Positions 7,809 through 17,755 are shown, numbered from the stretch's first letter. The stretch: 35,477 nucleotides of DNA from Silicimonas sp. (GCA_013003245.1 JABDJX010000020.1:1-35477), one strand, 5' to 3'. Made by a program: numbers and translations. Notes: generated from the sequence alone by a model not told the origin.

Positions 7809-8808
7809 AGCGGATCCTTGGGTCTAGAATGCCGTATAGGACATCGGCAATCAGGTTGAAAAGCACGATGAGCACCGCGAAGATAAAGGTCAGCGTTTGC
7901 ACCATGGGAAGATCATTTGCCTGAATGGCGGTGATCAGCAGTTGACCAATTCCGTTTACCTTGAAGACTTGCTCGGTGATGATCGCACCACCGAAGATCG
8001 CGGGAATGCCGATTGCAATCACCGTGACAACCGGGATCAGTGAGTTGCGCAAGACATGCACCAACACCACGGTTTTCTCGGAAAGCCCTTTAGCGCGAGC
8101 GGTGCGTACGTAATCCTGATTGAGGTTGTCGAGCATGGACGCGCGCATGAAACGACTGAGTTGAGAGGTGATTTGCAATGCGAGCACCATCACCGGCATG
8201 ACCATCTGCTGCAATTGCAGTTTGAAGCTGGCCCAGTCGGTAACCTTAAGCGTTGTGTCATAGATCGACGGAAACCAGCCCAGCCAGACTGAGAAGACAA
8301 CAATCACCACGACGCCGGAAAAAAACGGCGGGACGGAAAAACCGACCATGGTGACAAAGGTGCCCGCGTTGTCGAACCAGCTGTACTGGCGATAGGCTGA
8401 GTAGATGCCGATGGGCAAGGCGATGGCAATGGCCACAACATAGGCCACGCCGACCACCCAAAGAGTTTGTGGAATGCGCTGGGCGACGACGTCCATCACG
8501 GGCGACCGGGTTTGCCACGAGATGACGCGTTGCTCGCCCTCGGCGAAATTCGTCCCGAACATCAGATCGGCAAAGTACATAGGCTCGACAACGAAGAATT
8601 GGTAAAGCCATTTGGCGAAGGCAATGTGCGTCGGTTGGCCCACGCCAAGCGCTTCACGCATCTTTTGTTTGACCTCTGGCGGGACGGTCAGGGGAACCTG
8701 TGCCATCGGATCACCGGGCGCGAGTTCCAGAAGAAGAAAAATAACAAGACTGATAAAAAGAAGCGTTGGAACGCTCAGGATCAGCCTTCTGATTGTATAA
8801 GTGAGCAT
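7801..8808 (-). CDS. Peptide-type ABC transporter permease (DppB/OppB family)
   Basis: The 335-aa protein starts MLTYTIRRLILSVPTLLFIS, the hallmark first helix of DppB/OppB permeases, followed by LAPGDPMAQ. Six membrane segments can be traced, and the EAA loop is DYVRTARAKGLSEKTVVLVHVLRNSL. It ends DVLYGILDPRIRYD as usual for the family. Its large extracytoplasmic loop between helices 1 and 2 is longer than in the enteric prototype. It pairs with the downstream DppC-like permease in the importer membrane core. It follows the substrate-binding gene by 74 bp on the same strand, and a GGGA ribosome site lies 7 nt before the ATG. Confidence 0.93.
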   Translation of the reverse strand: MLTYTIRRLILSVPTLLFISLVIFLLLELAPGDPMAQVPLTVPPEVKQKMREALGVGQPTHIAFAKWLYQFFVVEPMYFADLMFGTNFAEGEQRVISWQTRSPVMDVVAQRIPQTLWVVGVAYVVAIAIALPIGIYSAYRQYSWFDNAGTFVTMVGFSVPPFFSGVVVIVVFSVWLGWFPSIYDTTLKVTDWASFKLQLQQMVMPVMVLALQITSQLSRFMRASMLDNLNQDYVRTARAKGLSEKTVVLVHVLRNSLIPVVTVIAIGIPAIFGGAIITEQVFKVNGIGQLLITAIQANDLPMVQTLTFIFAVLIVLFNLIADVLYGILDPRIRYD

Positions 8809-8882
8809 GCGTTGTCCCGGTCCGCAAGAACTCTGAAAAGGCGTGCACCCCGGATCATACCGTGGCGCACGTTAGCTTGAGA

Positions 8883-10598
8883 TCAGTTATCGATGCGATA
8901 CCAATCTGCTGTGTTCCAGATTTCGCTGTCCCAGACGTTCAGCTTGACGCCACCAAGTGTGTTTGCGTGAGCTGAAAGGCGACCGCGATGAACAAGCGGG
9001 ATCATCCCGCCGTTTTCCACCATCATATCATTGAGCTGAGCGGCGATTTGGCCACGCTCTTCGATATTAGCGGTTTCTGACAGTTTGGCATGCAGTGCAT
9101 CATACTCTTCCATGCAAAAGCGGCTAATGTTTTCTCCCTGCCATTGCGTGGCCGGTGAGGGTGCTTTGTCGCACAAACCGTTGCCAAGGTAAGCCTGCGG
9201 GTCGGTGCCGTTGAAGGTGTTGGCATACATTTCAACGTCGGCATAGAACTTCTGGAACGTATCCGGTGAGCCGGGATCCCCACCAAAAAAGACCGATGCA
9301 TCAAGGTTGCGCAGCTCGGCTTCAATGCCAATCTCGGACCACCACTGTTTGATCAGGGCCTGGAAATCCTGACGCACGGCGTTTGTCGATGACTGATAAA
9401 GCACCTTTAGCGGCACACCGTCTTTTTCGCGGATACCGTCACCGTCCGTATCGATTATGCCCGCGTCATCCAACATGGCGTTCGCGCCAGCGATGTCTTG
9501 CGTAGAGCAATCGAAGGTTGTTGACGCATAGAGGTTTGGAACTGGCACCCAATTACAGGTCACGCGACCAGCCTGGCCGTAGCCGACCTCGACCAAAAGC
9601 GGGCGGTCAATGGCCATGGACATGGCTTTGTAAACTGCTGGATCGCCGAGGAATGGGTGTGGCCGGATAACGGACCTCTCGTCCGGGCCAAGTGCCGGAT
9701 CAGGGTTGGTTTGATTAAGCATGATACGCTCGACCAGCGGTCCAAAGCCTGCCACGGGAGTGCCCTTGCCACCTTCTTCCATTTTGGCGATCACGTCAGG
9801 GGCCAACTGTAGGTTCCAGGCGTAATCAAACTCGCCTGTTTCCATCACTGAGCGGCCCGCAGCCGTTGCATCGCCGCCGCCCTTAAAGGTTACCGTTGCA
9901 AAGGCAGGCTTGCCTTCTTCGCGAAAGTTTTCGTTCGCAGCAAAAGTGATCACGTCGTTTGGCTTGAACTCGGTGACAGTGAACGGGCCGGTGCCAATGG
10001 GGTTAAAGTTTGCATCGGTGCACTCTGGGGCTTTAGCGCCCATGCAGTCGGCGAATTGTGCGGCCTGCAGGATTGGCGCTTCGCCACCAACGAAGGGTCC
10101 GTAAGGGTTTGGAGTTGGTGAAGCAAAATTCACCACAACCGTTAGATCATCGGGCGTTTCAACGCTGGTGATGCCCTCATACTTTGTCGCTTGCGCACAG
10201 CCGCCTTCAGGATGCGTGCAATATTCATACGTGAATTTGGCGTCCGCAGACGTGAACGGTGTGCCATCAGACCAAAGGATGCCGGGTGTGATTTTCCAAG
10301 TAATCGATGTTAGATCAGCACTAACGCCGCCGTTGTCGACAGTTGGGATCTCGTTTACCAACCATGGCGTCAAACTGCCGTTTTCGTCGTAGCGTGCCAA
10401 GGGTTCAATCACCAGCGATGCTGCTTCGACATCCTTGGTGCCGCCGGACAAATATGCGTTCAGGATCGAAGGGGCCTGCCAATAGATGATTTTCACATCC
10501 CCATCGCGGCCTCGTTCGCCTTCGTGGCCGTCTGCGAACGCCATAGGGGCCATTGCAGAAGCAGCAACCGCCCCAAGAAGGGCTATTTTGAGTTTCAT
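8883..10598 (-). CDS. Periplasmic peptide-binding protein of ABC transporter (SBP family 5)
   Basis: From the ATG at 10598, with GGGAG upstream, the 571-aa precursor has a signal peptide (MKLKIALLGAVAASAMAPMAFA) followed by a mature family-5 solute-binding fold. Recognisable segments are SLVIEPLARYD near the N-terminus, SDGTPFTSADAKFTYEY, NPIGTGPFTVTEFKPND and KAMSMAIDRPLLVEVGYG. It captures the substrate, probably a peptide or related amino compound, and delivers it to the permease pair encoded just downstream. A DxDxDG acidic loop (DTDGDGIREKDG) resembles a calcium-binding turn seen in several members. The frame extends to 10904 but without a signal-peptide context, so that extension is rejected. 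Confidence 0.92.
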   Translation of the reverse strand: MKLKIALLGAVAASAMAPMAFADGHEGERGRDGDVKIIYWQAPSILNAYLSGGTKDVEAASLVIEPLARYDENGSLTPWLVNEIPTVDNGGVSADLTSITWKITPGILWSDGTPFTSADAKFTYEYCTHPEGGCAQATKYEGITSVETPDDLTVVVNFASPTPNPYGPFVGGEAPILQAAQFADCMGAKAPECTDANFNPIGTGPFTVTEFKPNDVITFAANENFREEGKPAFATVTFKGGGDATAAGRSVMETGEFDYAWNLQLAPDVIAKMEEGGKGTPVAGFGPLVERIMLNQTNPDPALGPDERSVIRPHPFLGDPAVYKAMSMAIDRPLLVEVGYGQAGRVTCNWVPVPNLYASTTFDCSTQDIAGANAMLDDAGIIDTDGDGIREKDGVPLKVLYQSSTNAVRQDFQALIKQWWSEIGIEAELRNLDASVFFGGDPGSPDTFQKFYADVEMYANTFNGTDPQAYLGNGLCDKAPSPATQWQGENISRFCMEEYDALHAKLSETANIEERGQIAAQLNDMMVENGGMIPLVHRGRLSAHANTLGGVKLNVWDSEIWNTADWYRIDN

Positions 10599-10741
10599 GA
10601 GTTTACTCCCAGTTGGAAAGATTTCGCGCAATAGGGTTCCACCAGGGCGGTGGACGCACGATCTAAGCATTTGCAGGTTGCGTGAAAGGTCACTGCTGTC
10701 CCGTCTTTTTGTTGTTGATCGTCCGACCCCAAGCACGGACA

Positions 10742-10755
10742 TTGTGAAATCACAA
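10742..10755. promoter_or_regulatory. Perfect palindrome, candidate operator
   Basis: TTGTGA-AA-TCACAA is a perfect 14-bp inverted repeat in the divergent control region between the binding-protein gene and the ATPase gene. It is followed by ACAACC-N5-GGTTGT (10752-10768), which overlaps it by 4 bp. The spacing differs from a CRP/FNR site (6-nt centre), so the regulator is unknown. No regulator gene is next to it in the window. Confidence 0.45.
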
Positions 10756-10800
10756 CCGAAAGGGTTGTAAAAAGCAAGCTTTGCGCAGAAAAATCTGCTG

Positions 10801-10806
10801 TATAAT
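10801..10806 (+). promoter_or_regulatory. Candidate -10 element for the ABC ATPase gene
   Basis: TATAAT, a perfect sigma-70 -10 hexamer, lies 96 nt before the ATG at 10903. A -35 box is poor: TTGCGC at 10781 gives only a 14-bp spacer. The rest of the 304-bp gap (10599-10902) shows only the palindromes listed separately. Confidence 0.4.
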
Positions 10807-10902
10807 GAGGCATAGCCCTTTGAGTGCCTGCAGAATGAGCAATGGTTTGACAGGAGTTTGCCGCGCAGATTAGCGTTGCGAGCATCAATCTCAGGGGACA
10901 GC

Positions 10903-12744
10903 ATGCTTGATCACCCGCTTGCCGCGCTCAAAGGCCTTCGCGTGGAGTTTCAGACCAAAGACGGCCCTGTCGTTGGTGTTGAAGACATCAGTTTCGACAT
11001 AAATCCCGGCGAAACCGTTTGTGTGGTAGGCGAATCAGGCTCTGGTAAGTCTGTGTCTTCACTTAGTTTAATGCGTTTGGTTGAATTTGGCGGTGGTGAG
11101 ATTGCTGATGGTCAGCTTTTGTTTGATCGTGGGGCCCAAGGCATAATCGACGTGGCGAAAGCCGATGACGATATGATGGCAACGATTCGCGGCAATGAGA
11201 TCGGCATGATTTTCCAAGAGCCGATGACTTCGCTTAACCCAGTCTTCACTGTTGGACGGCAGTTGACCGAAGGGTTGCGCGTGCACAAAGGCATGACGAA
11301 AGAGGCGGCGACGGAACGCGCTTTGGAGCTGTTGCGGCAGGTCCGTATCCCCGAGCCGGAGCGCCGCCTGACGCAATACCCTCACGAGCTTTCGGGCGGT
11401 ATGCGGCAACGCGTGGTAATCGCCATGGCGCTTGCCTGTGAGCCACGGCTGTTGATTGCCGATGAGCCGACCACCGCGCTTGATGTGACCATTCAAGCGG
11501 AAATTCTGGCCTTGATTGACCGGTTGAAGCGGGAAACCGGAACAGCCGTCATGTTCATCACCCACGACATGGCCGTTGTGGCGCAAATGGCTGATCGCGT
11601 CGTCGTCATGTTCCGTGGCAATAAGGTGGAAGAGGGGCCGGTCGAACAGATTTTTGAAGCGCCCACGCATGACTATACGCGCGCATTGCTGGCAGCGGTC
11701 CCAAAGCTGGGTGAGATGCGTGGCAAAACGGCGCCAGAGCCATTGCGCATCATGAGTGATGGAGACCGTGAGCTAACGCCAGTCATACCGAAATCTGACG
11801 AGGTCTTGCTCGACGTCAAAAATATGACCACACGCTTTGAGGTTAAAGGTGGTTTCTTCCGTCGCACAGTTGCCAATGTGCATGCCGTCGAAGACGTGTC
11901 TTTTCAAGTCCGTTCAGGGCAAACACTGAGTCTTGTAGGTGAATCAGGCTGCGGAAAATCGACCTGCGGACGCTCTGTTTTGCGGCTTGTGGAACCTTTG
12001 TCCGGCGAAATCTGGTTGGATGGAAAAAATGTTGTTGATTTCTCTCCCACTAAGCTGCGCGCCGCCCGGCGCGAGATGCAGATGGTGTTTCAGGATCCGT
12101 TTGCTTCATTAAACCCTCAGATGCGCTTGTCAGATCAAGTGGCCGAGCCACTTTTGAATTATGATATAGGTGATGCTTCGGAGCGGGCCGATCGTGTCGC
12201 GAGACTTTTTGACCGGGTGGAGTTGCCGCGCAGTTTTCTCAATCGCTATCCGCATGAGTTGTCTGGCGGTCAACGCCAGCGCGTTGCCATCGCCCGGGCA
12301 TTGGCTCTGAACCCAAAGCTGATCATTGCAGATGAGGCGGTATCGGCGTTGGACGTTAGCGTGCAGGCGCAGGTCCTGAATCTTTTGATGGAACTGCAGT
12401 CCGAGCTTGGGATTTCGATGCTGTTCATCAGCCACGATATGGCCGTGGTCGAGCGTGTCAGTCACCAAGTCGGCGTGATGTATCTAGGCCGCATTGTCGA
12501 GATCGGTTCACGTCAATCTATCTTTGAAGACCCACGGCATCCTTACACAAAATCCCTGATGGCTGCCGTTCCCGTGGCCGATCCGCGCCAGCGAAAGCTT
12601 GAAAAAGATTTGAATTTCAAACCCATACCCTCACCAATCTTCCCTGTTGACCATGTCCCGGAACGGTCGGTCTACGAGGAGGTGGCGCCCGGTCACATGG
12701 TGCTAAAGGGAAACTGGGGCGACTTTGATCGCACGGATGGCTAA
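10903..12744 (+). CDS. Fused two-domain ABC transporter ATPase (DppD-DppF type)
   Basis: The 613-aa protein joins the two ATPases that are separate (DppD and DppF) in the enteric transporter. Domain 1 has Walker A GESGSGKS at 43-50, signature LSGG at 163-166 and Walker [13 protein letters not shown]. Domain 2 has Walker A GESGCGKS at 346-353, signature LSGGQ at 453-457 and [12 protein letters not shown]. Each domain ends with a C-terminal peptide-transporter extension such as [12 protein letters not shown]. It energises the importer whose other parts lie divergently upstream. The ATG at 10903 is preceded by AGGGGA at 10893; the frame extends to a TTG at 10858 that is less likely. The argE-like gene follows after 4 bp. 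Confidence 0.94.
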   Translation: MLDHPLAALKGLRVEFQTKDGPVVGVEDISFDINPGETVCVVGESGSGKSVSSLSLMRLVEFGGGEIADGQLLFDRGAQGIIDVAKADDDMMATIRGNEIGMIFQEPMTSLNPVFTVGRQLTEGLRVHKGMTKEAATERALELLRQVRIPEPERRLTQYPHELSGGMRQRVVIAMALACEPRLLIADEPTTALDVTIQAEILALIDRLKRETGTAVMFITHDMAVVAQMADRVVVMFRGNKVEEGPVEQIFEAPTHDYTRALLAAVPKLGEMRGKTAPEPLRIMSDGDRELTPVIPKSDEVLLDVKNMTTRFEVKGGFFRRTVANVHAVEDVSFQVRSGQTLSLVGESGCGKSTCGRSVLRLVEPLSGEIWLDGKNVVDFSPTKLRAARREMQMVFQDPFASLNPQMRLSDQVAEPLLNYDIGDASERADRVARLFDRVELPRSFLNRYPHELSGGQRQRVAIARALALNPKLIIADEAVSALDVSVQAQVLNLLMELQSELGISMLFISHDMAVVERVSHQVGVMYLGRIVEIGSRQSIFEDPRHPYTKSLMAAVPVADPRQRKLEKDLNFKPIPSPIFPVDHVPERSVYEEVAPGHMVLKGNWGDFDRTDG

Positions 12745-12748
12745 CAAA

Positions 12749-13912
12749 ATGGCCTATCCAAGCGCCCGCGAGATACTTGATGCACTTGTCGGGTTCCCAA
12801 CCGTCAGTCGCGACACGAACCTGCCTTTAATTGATTGGGTTGAAGATTATCTGACCAGCCTCGGGATCACGGCACATCGGGTGCCGAAAGAAGGGGACCC
12901 GACAAAACATGCGCTGTTTTGCAGTGTCGGGCCGGACGCGCCGGGTGGTATTGTTTTGTCAGGCCACACCGACGTGGTGCCCGTGGACGGACAGGATTGG
13001 AGCAGTGATCCTTGGGTCGTCACCGAGCGCGATCGCAAGCTTTTTGGCCGCGGTACCTGCGATATGAAAGGATTTGACGCGCTTGCGCTTCATGCCCTTC
13101 AAAAGGCGGTTAACTCTGACCTTAAAAGACCCTTTCAAGTGGCACTTTCGTTCGACGAAGAAATCGGCTGCACCGGCGCGCCGCCCCTGGTTGCCGCCAT
13201 GCAAGACACCATTCCAAAGGCAGAACTCGCTATTATCGGCGAACCTTCGATGATGAAATGCGTCACTGGCCACAAGGGAACAATTGGCTACGACATTCAC
13301 GTGCGCGGCTATGAGGTGCATTCGTCGCTCTTGCACACCGGTGTCAACGCGATCATGAGCGGCGCTGAATTGATCACATGGGCCACCGCCAGAAACGCGG
13401 AAAACCGAGCCGCAAAACCGGATGCATTGGCTGAGATATTTGAACCGCCATGGACCACGTTGCACACCGGCCAGATCAAGGGCGGTACAGCACACAACAT
13501 CACCGCTGCAGACTGCTTTTTCGACATTGAATTTCGCTTCACGCCGGATGCCGAAGTCGAGTATTGGAAAGCACAGTTTTTGGGCAAGGTCGCAGAGATC
13601 GAGGAGCGAATGAAAGCCGTCAATCCCAAAGCGGGCATCACGCTTGAACCGAGCTTTGACGTCCCCGGCCTGCGCCCTGAAACAGATGGTGCTGCTGAGG
13701 CGTACGTGCGCGCGATCACCGGCGACAATGCAACCCATGTCGTAAGTTACGGCACTGAAGCCGGACATTTCCAGCACGCCGGATACTCGGCTGTTGTTTG
13801 CGGGCCGGGCAATATTGAGCAAGCCCATCAGGCTGATGAATTCATTTCCATCGCACAATTTAAGGCAGGCGAGGCGTTTTTGTCGAAAGTCGTCGACACG
13901 CTTTGCTCCTAA
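12749..13912 (+). CDS. argE: M20 family deacetylase, ArgE-like (acetylornithine deacetylase family)
   Basis: The 387-aa zinc hydrolase has the M20 layout. Metal and catalytic residues are visible: His73 and Asp75 in SGHTDVV, Asp105 in GTCDMKG, Glu137-Glu138 in SFDEEIGC, and His360 in EQAHQADEF. A dimerisation domain lies between. The family removes acetyl groups from N2-acetylornithine or related N-acyl amino acids. The start at 12749 has GGATGG 8 nt upstream and lies 4 nt after the ATPase stop; in-frame ATG 12737 and TTG 12725 are alternatives. Placement in an ABC peptide transporter operon suggests action on an imported N-acyl compound rather than arginine synthesis (inference). The 3' end overlaps the helicase gene by 4 bp. 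Confidence 0.87.
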   Translation: MAYPSAREILDALVGFPTVSRDTNLPLIDWVEDYLTSLGITAHRVPKEGDPTKHALFCSVGPDAPGGIVLSGHTDVVPVDGQDWSSDPWVVTERDRKLFGRGTCDMKGFDALALHALQKAVNSDLKRPFQVALSFDEEIGCTGAPPLVAAMQDTIPKAELAIIGEPSMMKCVTGHKGTIGYDIHVRGYEVHSSLLHTGVNAIMSGAELITWATARNAENRAAKPDALAEIFEPPWTTLHTGQIKGGTAHNITAADCFFDIEFRFTPDAEVEYWKAQFLGKVAEIEERMKAVNPKAGITLEPSFDVPGLRPETDGAAEAYVRAITGDNATHVVSYGTEAGHFQHAGYSAVVCGPGNIEQAHQADEFISIAQFKAGEAFLSKVVDTLCS

Positions 13913-16311
13913 CTCAAGCCTGCGGCTTCCATCAAACGCTCCGCATCAGCTTGTAACATCCGCTCGCGCCCCTCGCCGACAATTGGCACTCGGCCGGGCT
14001 CGAGAAACAAAGGGGCGGCTAATGGAGTGACACGGTCAAGGACGACGTGATCGACACGTCCGCGCGTGCGATCCAGCATCTCTTCAACACGCCCAAAGTC
14101 CACCAGCCCGCGCATCGCTTCTTCCCGCGTAATCCGCAGCATCAGGTGGTTGGGATCGTATTTGGTCAGTGTGTCGTAAAGGATATCGGACGAAAACGTC
14201 GCCTGCCGCCCACTGCGCTTTTGCGGTCCGAAATTCCGCTCCAGCAGCATGGCAATAGTGGCCGATGCCTTGAACGTGCGCTTCATCACAGCGTTGCCCT
14301 GCAACCATGTCTCAAACGACGCGCGCAGATTTGCACCATCAAAAAGCGGTTCTGGCGTTGGCACACGTTCCATCCCCCAGACTAGAACAGCATAGTCGGT
14401 TGAAACAAATCCCAGCGGACCAAGGCCCTGTTCTTCCATCGATTTGGTCACCAAAAGACCCAACGTTTGCATGGCGTTACGTCCGGCGAAACCATAGATA
14501 CACGTATTTTGCCGCCCATCATGCGGGAAGCTTTCGACCAGTAATCGGTCAGGTTCAGGTAACTTTGACCGTTTGCGTTGAAGCGCCAGCCAATCGGCCG
14601 TGTGGGCCGGCAGTTGCGGCCAACTTCCCCTCTGAAACATGTGCAGAATGCGGTGACTCAACTGAGTGGAAGTAGCGAACTTGGTGCCATTGAAGGTCGC
14701 GATCTTTGGTGCTTTGTCGGCGCGCCTGGTCACCTCCACCGTGGTTTCGCGCAGACCCTCGTATCGAACAACCTTGCCACCGATCAAGAAAGTATCCCCC
14801 GGCGTCAGACTTGCTGCAAAACCCTCTTCGATCTCGCCCAATGGCTTGCCGCCGCGGCGATTTTTCAACTGCACTTTAAGGGTGTCGGTGTCCTGAATCG
14901 TGCCTAGGTTCATCCGAATGTGTCGCGCCGCCCTCGGGTCGCGCAACTCCCACATCCCGTCCGCCCGCTGTTTCAGCCGCTTCCATTTGTCATAAGCCCG
15001 CAGCGCGTAACCGCCAGTTGCAACGAAATCAAGGCATTCGTCAAATGCCTCGCGTGAAAGTGCCGCATAGGCACCAGCTGTGCGAAATACATCAAAAACC
15101 TCTCTTGCAGCAAAAGCCCCGCGACAGGCATGTATAAGGATGTGCTGACAAAGCACATCGCGAGATCCCGGAGCACGCGGCTCACCGTCAAGATCATTTG
15201 CGCGCACGGCCTCTAATGCTGCGACACATTCGACAATTTCAAATCGGTTTGCAGGTACGATCAGGGCTTTGGACGGCGCGTTATAGCGGTGGTTCGCCCG
15301 GCCAATCCTCTGAACGAGCCGTTTGACGTTCTTGGGCGCGCCCACTTGAATGATCAGGTCCACATCACCCCAGTCGATCCCCAGATCCAGCGTGCCGGTG
15401 CAGACAATTGCCCTTAAGGCACCTGCAGCCATAGCTGCTTCAACCTTCTCGCGCTGCGCGCGGGCAAGCGAGCCATGGTGGATGGCTATTGGCAAATCCT
15501 CAGTGTTCTCCAACCAAAGATTGTGAAAGAAAATCTCGGCCTGCGCGCGCGTGTTGTGAAAAATCAGCGTCGTCTTGTGTTTTTTGACTTCTTCCAGAAC
15601 ACTTGGAATTGCGTATTTTCCGCCTCCACCTGACCACGGTGGCGGCACCTTGGTTCTTAACATCGCGATATCCGGCGCAGGCCCGGGATCCGCATGAAGG
15701 ACAGAGCATGGATCGGGATGGCGAGCCAGATAGCTGGCTATCGCGGCAGGGTCTTCCACGGTGGCCGACAGCCCCACCCGGCGCAGCCCCGGAGCAAGCG
15801 CCTGCAACTCGGCAAGGCTCAGCATCAATTGATCCCCGCGTTTGCTCTCTGCAAGTGCGTGAATTTCATCCACAATCACGCGCGACAGGCCAGAAAACAT
15901 CCGTGGCGCATCCTCATAGCTTAGAAGCAGAGCAAGGCTTTCGGGCGTGGTCAACAGAATATGCGGCGGATCCGAGCGCTGGCGTTTTTTTCGCGTGGCC
16001 GACGTGTCGCCCGTGCGATCTTCAACGCGAATGGGCAACTCCATGTCTGCAACAGGCGTCGATAGGTTGCGCCTAATGTCAGCAGCCAGCGCCTTTAACG
16101 GCGAGACATAAATCGTGTGCAACCCCTGGTGGCCCTCCGCCAATTCCGCCAGTGTCGGCAAAAAGCCTGCCAGCGTTTTACCTCCACCGGTTGGTGCGAT
16201 CAGCAAAAGAGACGGCTCAAGTGACCGCGCAAACATTTCGTCTTGATGCGGATGTGGTTGCCAGCCACGGGTCAAGAACCAGTCGTGAAATTGCGCAGGC
16301 AAAATTGACAT
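13909..16311 (-). CDS. Ligase-associated DNA damage response DEXH-box helicase (Lhr type)
   Basis: The 800-aa SF2 helicase has motif I APTGGGKT at 39-46, motif II DEIH at 148-151, motif III SAT at 182-184, and motif VI as QRIGRANH. A long C-terminal Lhr-like winged-helix and accessory region follows. Length and sequence fit the bacterial subgroup encoded beside an ATP-dependent DNA ligase, an exonuclease and the phosphoesterase PdeM, thought to act together in DNA repair. None of these partners is in the window: argE converges on its 3' end and an unrelated AAA+ ATPase lies upstream. The ATG at 16311 gives the usual family N-terminus. Confidence 0.9.
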   Translation of the reverse strand: MSILPAQFHDWFLTRGWQPHPHQDEMFARSLEPSLLLIAPTGGGKTLAGFLPTLAELAEGHQGLHTIYVSPLKALAADIRRNLSTPVADMELPIRVEDRTGDTSATRKKRQRSDPPHILLTTPESLALLLSYEDAPRMFSGLSRVIVDEIHALAESKRGDQLMLSLAELQALAPGLRRVGLSATVEDPAAIASYLARHPDPCSVLHADPGPAPDIAMLRTKVPPPWSGGGGKYAIPSVLEEVKKHKTTLIFHNTRAQAEIFFHNLWLENTEDLPIAIHHGSLARAQREKVEAAMAAGALRAIVCTGTLDLGIDWGDVDLIIQVGAPKNVKRLVQRIGRANHRYNAPSKALIVPANRFEIVECVAALEAVRANDLDGEPRAPGSRDVLCQHILIHACRGAFAAREVFDVFRTAGAYAALSREAFDECLDFVATGGYALRAYDKWKRLKQRADGMWELRDPRAARHIRMNLGTIQDTDTLKVQLKNRRGGKPLGEIEEGFAASLTPGDTFLIGGKVVRYEGLRETTVEVTRRADKAPKIATFNGTKFATSTQLSHRILHMFQRGSWPQLPAHTADWLALQRKRSKLPEPDRLLVESFPHDGRQNTCIYGFAGRNAMQTLGLLVTKSMEEQGLGPLGFVSTDYAVLVWGMERVPTPEPLFDGANLRASFETWLQGNAVMKRTFKASATIAMLLERNFGPQKRSGRQATFSSDILYDTLTKYDPNHLMLRITREEAMRGLVDFGRVEEMLDRTRGRVDHVVLDRVTPLAAPLFLEPGRVPIVGEGRERMLQADAERLMEAAGLS

Positions 16312-16386
16312 AAGCCAGACCTAACGCGCAAGTCAGGACGGTTAAACCCTTTGCCCCTCATCGGTCTGGAAATATGGCGGGGAGGT

Positions 16387-16409
16387 CTGGAGGGGCAAAG
16401 CCCCTCCAG
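16387..16409. terminator. GC-rich hairpin after the AAA+ ATPase gene
   Basis: A perfect 10-bp stem (CTGGAGGGGC with GCCCCTCCAG) closes a 3-nt AAA loop. It lies 36 bp beyond the minus-strand AAA+ gene and before the helicase start. There is no T tract on either side, so it could stabilise an mRNA end rather than act as a true intrinsic terminator. Confidence 0.45.
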
Positions 16410-16444
16410 TGAGGCGACGCGCGCCAGCGCGGCGCAATCAAGTC

Positions 16445-17755
16445 CTAGTGAACGATCTTCTCTTCCTTCACGAACATGTTTGCCCAAGCGCGGTCAATCA
16501 ATTCCGGTGACATCTGATAGGGAATGCCCTCAAATTCGCAGATCGAAATCATCTGGTCGATCAGGAAGATCGGCTGATAGTTCGCATAGATATTATCAAT
16601 CGTCGGGTACTTATTCTTGATCAGGTAAACCAAAGTATCCTCATCGAGCGGCATCTTGCGCTTGCGTGCGACCATGGCAAAGATTTTCAGATAGTCTTCC
16701 TGAATAGGGCCATCGATTTTGATCTTGAAGAAGATACGACGCAGGGCCGCTTTGTCGAAGATCTCATTCGGGTGGAAGTTGGTCGAAAAGATCACCAGTG
16801 TATCAAACGGCACGGTAAATTTCTCACCCGACTGCAGCGAAAGAATATCCTTGTTCTCTTCCAATGGCACAATCCAGCGGTTGACCAGCGCCTGTGGCGG
16901 TTCTTCTTGGCGGCCAAGGTCGTCCACGATGAAGATGCCACCAGTTGATTTCAACTGCAGCGGCGCCTGATAGGTGCGCGCAGTGGGGTTATAAACCAGG
17001 TCGAGCATGGAAAGCGACAATTCACCACCGGTGATCACGGTTGGGCGTTCGCACAGCACATAGCGCGTATCAAACCGGTTTGACGTGCGGCGCAGCGAGT
17101 TCGGATCATCTTCCAGGGCTTCGGCAGCCGAGTGCACAATGGGGTCATAGACCGTGATCACCTGACCAGAATACTCAATCGCTCGTGGAATATAGATCTT
17201 GTCGCCAAGCGCATCGCGAATACCGTTCGAGATGGATGACTTACCGTTCCCCGGAGGACCGTACATCAAGATAGACCGACCGGCCGAAACAGCAGGCCCC
17301 AAATGGTCCAAAAGCTCATCGGGCAAAATCAAGTGGCCCATGGCACCGATCAACTGATCGCGTGTCACCTGAATATTACGGATCGACTGACGCTTGACCT
17401 GCTCGGAATACACCTCCAGTGGCACAGGCATCGCGCCGTAGTATTCGGATTGAGCCAATGCATCAAGGGCACGTGCCTTGCCAGAATCTGTAAGCTGGTA
17501 TCCCATCTCGCCGCCTGAGTTAGCGTGCAGCGTACCAGTTGCTTGCAACAGTTTTTGCTCGCGTGCCATGTCAATCAGTTCTTGTGTCACCGGAACCGGC
17601 AAACACATCGCGCGGGCCAACTCGGTACACGCTTCAAGGTTCATGCGGAAAATGGTTTTCAGCAAGATATCCCGCATCATCACCGTTGGCAGTTTCATCC
17701 CATCCAGCGAGCGTGGTGCTGGGGGGGCGACGACGTTCTGCGTTTCCATATTCAT
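16445..17755 (-). CDS. Uncharacterised AAA+ ATPase with N-terminal winged-helix-like region
   Basis: The 436-aa protein has a complete AAA+ core: Walker A GPPGNGKSS (166-174), Walker B GGIFIVDDLGRQ (272-283), sensor 1 FSTN (323-326) and an arginine-rich ALRRIFFK (337-344). Residues about 25-125 form a helical, DNA-binding-like domain (EACTELARAM, GEMGYQLTDSGKARALDAL) of the kind used for protein or DNA contacts. The C-terminal lid is helical. No membrane segment is seen. The ATG at 17755 is chosen; the upstream frame to 17818 is not supported. The specific function is not known. It is divergent from a polytopic membrane protein that adjoins the Tad pilus locus, so a link to surface assembly is only a guess. 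Confidence 0.8.
   Translation of the reverse strand: MNMETQNVVAPPAPRSLDGMKLPTVMMRDILLKTIFRMNLEACTELARAMCLPVPVTQELIDMAREQKLLQATGTLHANSGGEMGYQLTDSGKARALDALAQSEYYGAMPVPLEVYSEQVKRQSIRNIQVTRDQLIGAMGHLILPDELLDHLGPAVSAGRSILMYGPPGNGKSSISNGIRDALGDKIYIPRAIEYSGQVITVYDPIVHSAAEALEDDPNSLRRTSNRFDTRYVLCERPTVITGGELSLSMLDLVYNPTARTYQAPLQLKSTGGIFIVDDLGRQEEPPQALVNRWIVPLEENKDILSLQSGEKFTVPFDTLVIFSTNFHPNEIFDKAALRRIFFKIKIDGPIQEDYLKIFAMVARKRKMPLDEDTLVYLIKNKYPTIDNIYANYQPIFLIDQMISICEFEGIPYQMSPELIDRAWANMFVKEEKIVH

Noticed and set aside
12959-13858. 299-aa open frame antisense to argE
   Set aside because: It is a shadow of the M20 gene, with Cys- and Arg-rich composition and no ribosome site or motif.
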